In this document: piece by piece, positions 1 through 8,336 of the stretch
How the letters are laid out: the number at the start of each line of letters is the position of its first letter
Numbering within the stretch: position 1 is the stretch's first letter
DNA from: Amanita rubescens
Taxonomy: Eukaryota; Basidiomycota; Agaricomycetes; Agaricales; Amanitaceae
Direction: 5' to 3'
Length of the DNA: 53,512 nt
NCBI GenBank assembly: GCA_015039365.1
Contig: WION01000361.1
Span: 1 to 53,512, forward strand
Made by a program: the position numbers and the translations under genes
The notes under the pieces: generated by a model
What the model was told of the DNA's origin: nothing
Seen by the model: the letters and a program-made list of their open reading frames with translations, nothing else
The model's database searches: none

Positions 1-334
1 GCGCTCGTCTACAAACGAGGCCGAAAGAGAGTAATGCCGTTGTAGAGTGGAGCCTGTCGATTAATTCTTCAAGAATCTCAGGGGGAAACGCAGATACGCG
101 CATTTGAGACTCGCTCGCTATCAATTGGTAACGCAGGTCACTGCCACGCGCCTAGGAAACACACCGCAACTTGGCTTGTCGATGATATCTTTCAAGAAAA
201 CGTGGTTATCCCCAAATGATTCCTGACTCCTTACTAGTAATGAAAAGAGGGACATGTCAGAACGATGCGTCCATCGGATCTGCTCTTTGATCCGGCACCG
301 AGTCTGCGTCATTGGCCTCTTTGTATACTAAATC
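1..334. other. No recognisable gene
   Basis: Only a 63-codon minus-strand frame is open here and it matches nothing I know. It lies downstream of the nuclease-domain remnant and may be its old 3' flank. Confidence 0.4.
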
Positions 335-970
335 TTATGAACATTCCAGCAATTTCTGTGTACTCACATCGTTTACAATAGTGTCAAGGCGCTGCGCATG
401 TTGCTCATCAAATCGGCCCAATGGCAGCACACTTGCATAGACATTAGTTGGCCACTTCCAACTTTTGTCCCCCAGTTTCTGGCTATTCCGGGCTGCCTTC
501 GCATCCGCCAAGTCGGAGCCTACCATAACTAAGTGCCATTTGACACCTGTTTTGTGATTCATGATTCATCCCATCGCGAATCATGATAAGGCCGTCTGTC
601 GCGGCTTTATGATCACCGCTTATCGCGTACTGTAGCGCCCAAACGTCGTTATCAGAGCAAATGATAGCATCAACACCGGCGAAGTTGGGCGTTACAGGTC
701 GCCAGTAGAAGTTATGCGGGGGCTGGGTGTGCTTCGGAACCTGCAATTATTTTAGCTGGCATGGGGATGTGGTGAACTATATGCCTCAAGTGGCTCATGA
801 TTTGATGCCGAGAAGTGGGTATGGGCATAAATCTCAAACAAACATGCTCCAGCATCGCGAAAAGACGGATAGCTACTGAGCAACCTGGAAAAAGTGCGTT
901 GTTGGGCTACCGTCTGGCGGGACATAGCTAAGGCAAAGGTACGAGAGAGAAATGACGTTGAGATCTCCAA
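335..970 (-). pseudogene. Crinkler/RHS-type nuclease-domain remnant
   Basis: This minus-strand remnant resembles the restriction-endonuclease-fold domain shared by Crinkler effectors and retrotransposon-hot-spot proteins. In order it shows an FEIYAH segment (catalytic Glu region, in the 752-970 frame), a GVDAII segment (Asp), a WALQYAISGDH segment (Gln and His) and a KWHLVMVG strand (both frames below 746). These elements lie in at least three reading frames. A 7 bp tandem duplication (556-569) breaks the frame after the LIMIRDGMNH segment. Two further shifts are inferred near 735 and 790, because the stretch PMPAKIIAG sits in a third frame. No N-terminal region or NTPase domain is visible, so only the C-terminal domain survives. 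It directly follows a COG6 fragment. The family call is by motif order from memory; the broken state is seen directly. It is probably not translated into a working protein. Confidence 0.55.
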
Positions 971-1081
971 AGTAAAAGCATCCCTTTCTTGTGACGACTG
1001 GGATGTCTACGCTAGGGACGTGATGTAAGAAGCAACCCATGAATGGAGCATATAGTATGAACGATCTCACGGTTCTCACCC

Positions 1082-1809
1082 AGCCTGTGTGGGCGTCCCA
1101 TCCTCGCCCGACATGAGTAACCTGCAGTCGGCTCTTATCCTTTCTGTTTTATCCATGGCAGCGAAGAAACGTGAACCAACGGGGACGTCCCGACCCGCTA
1201 CCACTTCCAATTCCTCCATCGTGAGGTAAATCTCTGCAAAAACACTGTCGCAATGAGCTTCTTCGTCTCCGTTTCTTTTCTTTTCGCATACGCGAACCTT
1301 TCTTCCCGTAGCGTGCCAGCACGTTTCAGCAGCTCTTTGCTGGCCTCCCTTGTCCGATCGAGGTGAGCCTCGGCATCATCGCAGCTCGCCCGCATTTGAT
1401 CCACATGTCTCTGTAATTCCTCTACTTTCTGTTCGGTTCTTTCAATGAAGCGAATCAACCCAGTTATACGCGCAAAACTTACTTCATTCACGTCCCTCAA
1501 GACTTTCATAAACTGCTGACTACCGTCGGCGAGCTTATTTTCCATATCCCTACGAAAGTTCTTCCGAGCCTTCGCCGCCAGCTCACCTGAGCCAAATTCG
1601 TTGCCATCGGCGCCGTCTGTGCCAGAATCCGGTTGCTTGTCCCCAGAAGAACCAGCCTGCGAGTAGAACTCGGACAAAGTCTGAAGAGCTTCTCGCGTTG
1701 CGACATCGTCAAAACTGGTCCCTAGAATTTTGTACAGCCTTAGCGTGATCGGGTTTCTCCCCTGCGTTGGAGTACTGGATGCATTTTGTCTACATCTGGC
1801 TGGCACCAA
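1082..1809 (-). pseudogene. COG6 5' gene fragment (Golgi tethering complex subunit)
   Basis: The translation matches the N-terminal part of Cog6, a subunit of the conserved oligomeric Golgi complex that tethers intra-Golgi vesicles. Visible landmarks are NPITLRLYKIL, then RRDMENKL, then a heptad-rich stretch (VEELQRHVDQMRASCDDAEAHL) and LLKRAGTLREER. An intron of about 45 nt starting GTAAGT lies between VNE and RTEQ near 1440-1485, so this copy is not a retrocopy. Just after the motif VFLQRF the frame breaks by one base (near 1222). The correct frame continues as MEELEVVAGRDVP and RIRADCRLLMSGEDG before the homology stops at about 1082. Only about 240 of the expected 600 or more residues remain. 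The 3' end abuts the nuclease remnant. No intact COG6 lies in the window; one is expected elsewhere in the genome. Confidence 0.8.
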
Positions 1810-1959
1810 AACTTATTGTCACCACTACAATATCAAATAACTTTTACAAATAATTGTCCTGTACTAACTGTAACGACCGAAGAGGCATTAGCGAAAGAAG
1901 TGGTTGCGTCCATTAAGCCGAATTGTACCGCTACATTCAGCTACTCCATCCTCTCATCA

Positions 1960-3279
1960 ACACAATAAACGTACCTTCCATGTCCAGAACATCCAATCGC
2001 CAAACGCGTCCATGCTGGTCATCACAAAGTTTAGAATACCTTGCGTCATGTCAGAGGTGTAGGTAGGCCAGTTGTCATATAGGCTGCAGTTGGGAGTTTG
2101 CGGCTGTGAGTTAACCCCATGCAGGAACAGTCCACAGTCGTTTGGTGACGCCGCGAACTCTCCGACAAACGTCACACCAAAGGACGACCGGCTTTCAGAG
2201 AGCTGTCAGGATATCGACTACTGCAATTGACGACCACTGACCTTGCGTTGGTAGGCCCGCCCCATGCACTACAAGCTGTAATTGGCCACTGACCGCCTAG
2301 ATAACCATTTGCACCAGCAATGTTCAAAGGTTGAGGTTGAGATCCGCCAAAAGAGAAATAGCTATGCTTATCCAACATGACGCGGTCTGAACCCTGTAGG
2401 AATCCTGAATTGGGCAGAAAACCGTCATGAATAAAAATATACTGCACGTAGTCAATGACGTTGCCAGAACTGATGTTCAAAGTACTCACTGGTCCTGTTT
2501 CCTTCCCCAAGACCAGTAATATTCCTTATCATATCATAGGCTTCGAGGTAGAAGCTTGTAATCTCGTCCATTCCAATGGTGTTCACGAGGGCCTCGTTCA
2601 CAATTCCGAAGATCGGAATAAGGTTGCGATACTCCGGTTGTGAATTAAAACGCGTAAATAATATAACGTCCTTTGTGCGTTGGCAATACCCATGTTCCCG
2701 TAAAGAAAATTGACGGAGCCTAGCCTTGATGGAGAAATTCGGTTACTGGTACAAGCAGTGGACGAAAAGAAAACTTACCGTCCAGAATGATTGTACCCGT
2801 TTTGCGACCCTGGAACGGCATGTAAGTCAAGGCAAATCCTTAATCCATATTTTCTGGCCCAGCCCAAAAGGCGCAGGAAATACCTGGTAGGGTTGGGAGA
2901 TACCAAAATAAGTGGAGGCACTCACTTCCACGAAGTTTGAGCTAGGAACGGCTCGTCGAACGGATCTTGTGTCCACGTCTCTATTACCCAGAACGCGATG
3001 GGTACCCTGATGAAATTGAGCCCGGCACTTATGATATTCTTATTTATTATCGTTTTACATAGACCAGTAGGACATACCAGCAATCTCTGCGATATCTTCC
3101 TCACTCTTAAAAGAGGATTATTGAGTTCTAATGCATCAAGCTTAACGATTAATAGACTCACGATAAAGGTGTCGTAGTGTTGTTCTAGTTGATTGAGACC
3201 ACCATTTGCTGTGTCGGCAGCCATTGCTACACTAAGAGTCCATTCATCTACACAAGTGAAACTATGGATCTCCTGATAT
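1960..3279 (-). pseudogene. GH5 exo-beta-1,3-glucanase fragment, frame-broken
   Basis: Spliced pieces match fungal GH5 exo-1,3-beta-glucanases, cell-wall glucan hydrolases. In order: DEWTLSVAMAADTANGG, a TFI/SEEDIAEIA junction, AGLNFIRVPIAFW, LGWARKYGLRICLDLHAVPGS, FGIVNEAL (NE = acid/base Glu region), IHDGF, DKHSYF, FVGEFAASPNDCG (GE = nucleophile Glu region), MDAFGDWMFWTWK. Introns are still present, for example GTGAGT...CCAG after TSWK and GTAAGT...CTAG after NHSG. The reading frame is lost between RVL and SQPEYRN and again after GEGN. The signal or membrane segment at the N terminus and everything beyond WTWK are missing. The upstream (high-coordinate) end is fused to a P450 intron at about 3279. 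Dead copy, high confidence on family. Confidence 0.8.
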
Positions 3280-3932
3280 GATAAAACCATGCCTGATACA
3301 CATAGCGTGTTAGAACGGATATCGCAAAGTAACCAGATATTATACATCGGGCTGGTTCGCGAACTCCCACATGAGCTGTGTGGCCTCTGCACGCTGGTAG
3401 GGGATCATTTTGCGCATGTTTTCATTGTTCAAGAGTTGGGTTGATGCTCTACGCATCGCCTTCCACAAGTCATCAGCTACAAAGACGATTAGAATTAGCG
3501 TGGATACCTATGTATTTCACTGACCATGACACGCGAGACCCAAATTCAAACCGTCTGGAACAACCATTTGAATGATAGCCGAGTTAGGCCGATTTCCAGA
3601 AGCATTAGCGTGTCTGTCAAGGACTTCTTTCGAGATAGTCGAGGAGCTGATGACAATTACAGTTCGACCTAAAACTTTGACAGAAAATACGTCCCCATAT
3701 TGCTTAGCTTTCGGGCAATTAGCAAAGAATCACACAATAATCGTTGCTTACCCCACTCGTGGAATGTCTTATGGAGCCGACGCAAGGACATGTCCAGCAT
3801 ATTGCCAATGATAGGCTTCGTTGGTGGCCCTGGAGGCATATTGGGTTGCCTCCTCCCTAGCTTCCAGGCATTGTGAACAAAATAAATGAGACAGACGGAG
3901 GTAACTGTATATAGCACGGCAAAGTTATCCAT
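3280..3932 (-). pseudogene. Cytochrome P450 copy A, 5' half only
   Basis: The first exon opens with a hydrophobic anchor (LYTVTSVCLIYFVHNAW), followed by the PPGPP hinge typical of microsomal P450s. A GTAAGC intron joins it to KQYGDVFSVKVLGRTVIVISSS and NASGNRPNSAIIQMVVPDGLNLG. A second intron leads to DDLWKAMRRASTQLLNNENMRK and YQRAEATQLMWEFANQPDV. The frame is open for roughly 190 residues with clean splice sites. Homology to copy B (6838-8300) continues into the following intron and then ends abruptly at about 3279, where GH5 sequence begins. The I-helix, ExxR and haem-binding regions are absent, so no enzyme can be made. Tandem P450 clusters are common in Agaricomycetes, and this looks like one end of such a pair. 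Confidence 0.85.
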
Positions 3933-4290
3933 GGTTGAAGATGGGCCAAAGTTCCTACCTTGAATTTAAGGAGGAGCTTATGGCCTTCTGACTCCTCGAT
4001 GAAGCGCCAGGATTATCTAAGGGTGAATCGACGATCATGGAGCTATCACCAGCACCAGCATGGGAAGACGAAAGCAAGTAACATCTTTCCCCTAGAGTTC
4101 TCTTATCTGCCCATAACTAGTGTCCAGCATCTTTGTTACCTTCATATCCTAGTTAACAAGCTGGGGCTTACCTCTCATCGACATTTCATCGGACTTATGA
4201 GTCCGTTTCGCTCAAGTTGCGTAATTCTCACCTGTACAGCTGGCATCACTCGGCTAATTAGTCCGTGTGGCTACTAGCTAGGGCCTTTCC
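3933..4290. other. Spacer, nothing recognised
   Basis: About 360 bases between the P450 start codon and the left inverted repeat. The 105-codon plus-strand frame here has no recognisable motif and is treated as chance. Confidence 0.4.
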
Positions 4291-4418
4291 CCTTTCCTTC
4301 ACTTCCAGTAATGCACATAATTATTATATGGATTTTGACTAACTTTTTCAACATCCTTCGGAACGGCTGGTCCACTATGTGACCTGTTTACAACGAACAT
4401 TCGTTGTCGTTGCCAACA
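4291..4418 (+). repeat. Left arm of inverted repeat
   Basis: Positions 4309-4332 (TAATGCACATAATT... ending TATGGA) recur exactly, inverted, at 6369-6392. Outward the TTTCCTTCACTT block matches. Inward, CTTTTTCA, TCGGAACGG, TGTGAC.TGTTTA and CGAAC.TT.GT blocks match with small gaps up to CCAACA. Confidence 0.75.
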
Positions 4419-4460
4419 GTGTACATAGTATTATTTATGACTAGATATATTTTAAACATG

Positions 4461-5945
4461 CTAATTGTTACCTTCCGACTCTGGGGTATGCTCTGCATCT
4501 GAGTCAATGAATTCCTTGCTCTTGAAAATCCGGCGACTATTACTATGACGAGTCTTGGAATGCGTTTGAATATTAGAGGATCCCGGGGCTTGAGGATCGG
4601 ACAACAAACCAGAAGACTGATCGTCGTCTTCTTCATCAAGACGGGCCACCCTTTTCCTTGGCTCCTCCTTGTCGCTACGTTGCTTCCGTTTGTGGCCAAC
4701 TTGCTCTCCAGACGCCTCCCGCTGTTTGATGGTCTCAGCATGCTGGCGTACTTCACGGTCTGTGAGCTTGATCCAATGGCAAACACGTGTCCTTAATGCT
4801 TCTTGAAGCTGTCGCAGTTCTTCCACGCTGGTGAGGTTCGCGGGATTCGCGAACTTGATATTTTCCGGCCAGCCAACGAGCTTGACGTGATGTTTGTGGA
4901 TGATCGACTTCTCGTAGTTGACATAGTTCATGGATATGCCATCCATCTTGGTGATGTGTTCTATCTTTCAGTTAGAGTGTGGTAAACAGCGAGATCAACG
5001 AGATACGCACTAAGACCGCCGGTAATATAGTTGCTACATTGTGCGCACAGACCTTGCCGCGAATCTGCCTTTTTCCCGGCTAGAAGTTAGAACCACATAT
5101 TAGAGAGGTAAGTACGCAAAAAACATTTGACGTACGTTTTGAACTGGCCCAAAGCTCGAATTTCCGTAAAACATTCCATGCATCAACCTTGAGGATGTCG
5201 GAAAAGAAAGATTCAGCGCCATTCGTCGCGATCCAGCCAGGAATACCGGTGTCCAGGACGTGGCCTCTGGTCATGAACAAAAATGCGTGCGCGCCGGTAC
5301 GCGATGCTAGATTATCGACCTTCGAGGTTTGTATGTTAGACAGAAAGATGGAAAGACATGTGGGTATACCTCTTGTGCCAAGCGTTGTGTCGTAAGGCGC
5401 ATGTCTTGCGCGGCGGAAATGCTCGACGCCCTTGCCCCTTTATGCTTGAGCTCACGGTGATCTTCCAGTTCCTGTAGCAACTCGCTTTTCTCCTCCTCTG
5501 TCAATTCTTGTATGATCTCTTCAATATTTATCATATTTTGGACCTCAAGTAATTTTAAGCGATTTCCCGGTTCCCGGCCTACTAGCAAATAAATACAGTG
5601 CACAAGCTAGCGAAAACGACGTACCTTCGTTGAGTTCTTTCACTTTCTTATGGATGATTGCGTTCTTGATGTTGGGTTTACGCGTTGTTTTCAGCGTCGA
5701 CTCAGAACAAAGCAAGACGCGGATGTGCTCTTCTTTTTTCCTAAATTTGACTGCCAGATCCTGTACCATCTTGTCGCGCAGCATATGAAAGGCCTTCACT
5801 TCTTCTAATAAGGCTCCAGAATTTTCTTTCATTTGCTGACGTTCGGCGTGCGTTAAGGGATGATGAGTACGCGTTCGTTGAAGCTGTAGGGTTTGTCCCA
5901 CGTGTTCTGAGTCTGTGCGTCAACAGTCCGTGGGATCTGGCGCAT
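4461..5945 (-). CDS. Agaricomycete-expanded protein of unknown function
   Basis: I recognise this, from memory, as a member of a large Agaricomycete-only family without known function. Spliced exons give HPLTHAERQQMKENS, KMVQDLAVKFRKKEEHIRVLL, ELTEEEKSELLQELEDHRELKHKGAR, TRGHVLDTGIPGWIATNG, WNVLRKFELWASSK, a CAQC pair, NYVNYEKSI, VKLVGWPENIKFANP and a basic tail GHKRKQRSDK that may be a nuclear signal. Introns at about 5592-5630, 5317-5370, 5085-5137 and 4959-5009 reconcile the frames. The C terminus is Ser/Asp-rich. A start at 5945 gives MRQIPRTVDAQTQ, but the frame shifts by one base near 5880 before HHPLTHAE, so either the first exon is broken or a later start is used. It lies between two inverted-repeat arms, suggesting it travels with a mobile element. 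Confidence 0.6.
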
Positions 5946-6260
5946 CCCCACACTAGACAGTTCACGCTGGTGTTCCGGTCAAATAGAATGCGGACGCAGT
6001 ATTCATCTGCCTGCCCCTGGCACAGAATTAGGTGGAGACATCAATGGTACCAACGAGGAGGAGGATCATGATGCGGATGAGGAGGAAGCAGACGAGAAAG
6101 ATATGATGTTGCATTGAAGGTCTTCGAGGCAACATATATGAGGATGACACCGAGAACGACGAGTAGGCTTAGCAGGTGGGACAGGCTTCTAGGCTCATCC
6201 TGATAGTATAGTCATTCAGTATGTGGGGGGAACTCGTTTACATTGTCTTTTGGTGAGCGC
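5946..6260. other. Internal spacer of the element
   Basis: The plus strand encodes a short acidic run (EEEDHDADEEEADEKD) ending at a stop near 6115. This could be the tail of a decayed second gene in the element, but I see no further support. Confidence 0.3.
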
Positions 6261-6408
6261 GTTGTTGGGAATGACGACAAACGTTCGGCGCTGGGCATCT
6301 GAGAAGTGTGACATAAACAAGTCACATGGGACCGTTCCGAGGTCCCGACGGGTGAAAAAGTGGCGAAGTCCATATAATAATTATGTGCATTAATTGAAAG
6401 TGAAGGAA
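6261..6408 (-). repeat. Right arm of inverted repeat
   Basis: This is the reverse complement of the left arm. The exact 24 bp core is 6369-6392. Matching blocks continue to GTTGTTGG at about 6261. It is slightly longer than the left arm because of small insertions. Confidence 0.75.
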
Positions 6409-6837
6409 AACAGGTGGTAATTCTATTCCTCCAAACGAGAGCTTCCTTTTCCTTTTCCTGTTCGGAAGTTACCAGTTATTAACCTTAGAAAGAAAGGCCA
6501 GCAACGATGTAGACGTAACTTTGTCGGAGTCTAGCATTACATGGAAACTGCATATCCTGGAATATACGTTGATAAGCGAATTTCATGTTCATACGGAAAC
6601 ACCCTGAAGCGCAGGGTCTGATCACATATTTGATCTTGTCTGAATTGGGGCTTTGGCTGAACATCATCAACTGAGCCTAACTGAGCCTAAATGTCCGGTT
6701 TCAATCCGTCGAACGAAGAATGACAACGCATAGTCGCTGTATTAACAGCAATTACAAATATACACATAACACACTGGTGCAGGGATGGAATACAAGTAAT
6801 ACATCACGAGTCGCGGTATCTTGCGTTGAACTCTTGA
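6409..6837. other. Spacer, nothing recognised
   Basis: About 430 bases without a supportable gene. It contains a short tandem repeat (ACTGAGCCTA twice, about 6668-6688). Confidence 0.4.
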
Positions 6838-8300
6838 TCAACGGGAGTAAGATCGTAACAGGATATCTGACACTGATTGGAATTGTCGACCGATCAACTC
6901 TTGTGGTGAGGGGATCGTGGTCCGATGCGCAGAGGGAAGGTTTAGGGGACGCGGTGATTCCCTCACATAGTGATATGTAGAACGGCGACTTACTTCAGTA
7001 TGGTCATCAAGATCGGGATAGACTTCTTTGCCAGTGACAGGGTCGATGGCAGGTAAAAAATCAAATGCCCATATAAAGTTAGTCAAGTTCAATTCCTGTA
7101 AAACGGATCCAGCGTCATGCATCACGCGCTGCTGTCGAATTCAAAGATTTGGCAAAGGGAATGCCTGGATAAACTCTCTTTCCACCACCGAAGACAAGGT
7201 TCGAGCGACGAGCTGGATCGTCCTCTAAACCATCTTTAATGCCATAAGGATGTTTAAGGAATCGTTCGGGGATAAATTCATCCCAGTCTGTCATAGTAAC
7301 GTTGGTCAGAAATCCACTTTCTCAAATGGACGCCACTCACAAAAGTTGACGAAAAGCGTAGCGCCTTTGGGGTAAAATAACCGGTTGATGACGACGTCTT
7401 CACGTGGAACACCCAAGGTTCCTGATGGGATGGAAACGGTAGCACTGGGTAGCCTAAGAGGGTCGCAATTGAGAATGGTTGTGCCTTACTTCTTCAATAA
7501 TGGCCTGCATATATTTCAAGTCTGGAATGTCATGTTCGTTTGGTGTACGATCTGGACCAATGACTCGGACCATCTCTTCTTGAGGCTTCTTTTGCACTCC
7601 AGGATATCTCATCAGCGCGACGACAATGACCTGGAGACTAGAAGAAGCCGTGTCTGAGCCCTCCATGAGTGTACCACCAAGATGCCTGGTATCGTTAACA
7701 CATGAATGTCAGACCCATCACAGAACATACATGAGATACTCGCGGGTGGGAATACCAGTAGAAGGTCCATTTGTGACGAGCTCTTCCTTCGAGTTGCCAA
7801 TTCCGTATCCGCTTGCCATCTTTTTTTCCGACTGTCGAAAGGACTCTGGTTTAGACATTCTTTCCATTTAGCAAAACGCTCCGGAATATAAGTCAAAAAG
7901 AGAAAGAAGTCGACCGGAGGCATAACGTCGAGACAATCCATAAATCCTCTGACATTGTGATTTTTCAGCGTGGGTCCTCGAACACCGTACACGACAGCCA
8001 GTACAAGGGATGTCATGATGAAACCAAGCCTAGCACATATAGCATGTTAGGATGGATATTGCAAACCGAAAAAGAATTATACATCGGGCCGATTCGCGAA
8101 TTCCCATATGAGCTGGGCAGCCTCTGCTCGCTGGTAAGTGGTCATTTTGCGCATAGTTTCATTGCCGAGAAGCTGATTTGCAGCTCCGCGCATTGCTTTC
8201 CAGAGGCAGTTAAAAAAGTTTACTAACCCTGGGACCCATATTCAAGCCAGTCCGAACGACCATGCCGGCAATAGTGCAGAGCACGGCATCGCTCCTGACG
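6838..8300 (-). pseudogene. Cytochrome P450 copy B, 5'-truncated and inactivated
   Basis: The minus-strand exons contain, in order, AGMVVRTGLNMG, LWKAMRGAANQLLGNETMRKM, YQRAEAAQLIWEFANRPDV, PPVDFFLFLTYIPERFAKWKE, an I-helix with MEGSDTASS, the K-helix region YMQAIIEE, FYPKGATLFVNF, DWDEFIPERFLKHPYG and the haem loop FGGGKRVYPG. The haem-ligand cysteine is replaced by tyrosine (codon 7169-7171, TAT). Just downstream the frame breaks before WAFDFLPAIDP, and the last exon does not close cleanly. The anchor and PPGPP exon are missing, because homology ends about 37 bases upstream of the LYS4 start. It is a paralogue of copy A, to which it aligns across the shared exons and into an intron. Confidence 0.85.
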
Positions 8301-8336
8301 TCAATATCACCAAACATCGCGCTCAAATCGTCGACG

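Larger units (their letters stand above)
4291..6408. mobile_element. Putative terminal-inverted-repeat element
   Basis: A segment of about 2.1 kb is bounded by long imperfect inverted repeats (4291-4418 and 6261-6408) that share an exact 24 bp core. The only gene inside is the lineage-specific gene at 4461-5945. A typical DDE transposase was not recognised. I could not identify a target-site duplication, so the outer ends are uncertain. It could be a DNA transposon with an unfamiliar protein, a non-autonomous element with a passenger gene, or an inverted duplication formed another way. Confidence 0.45.
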
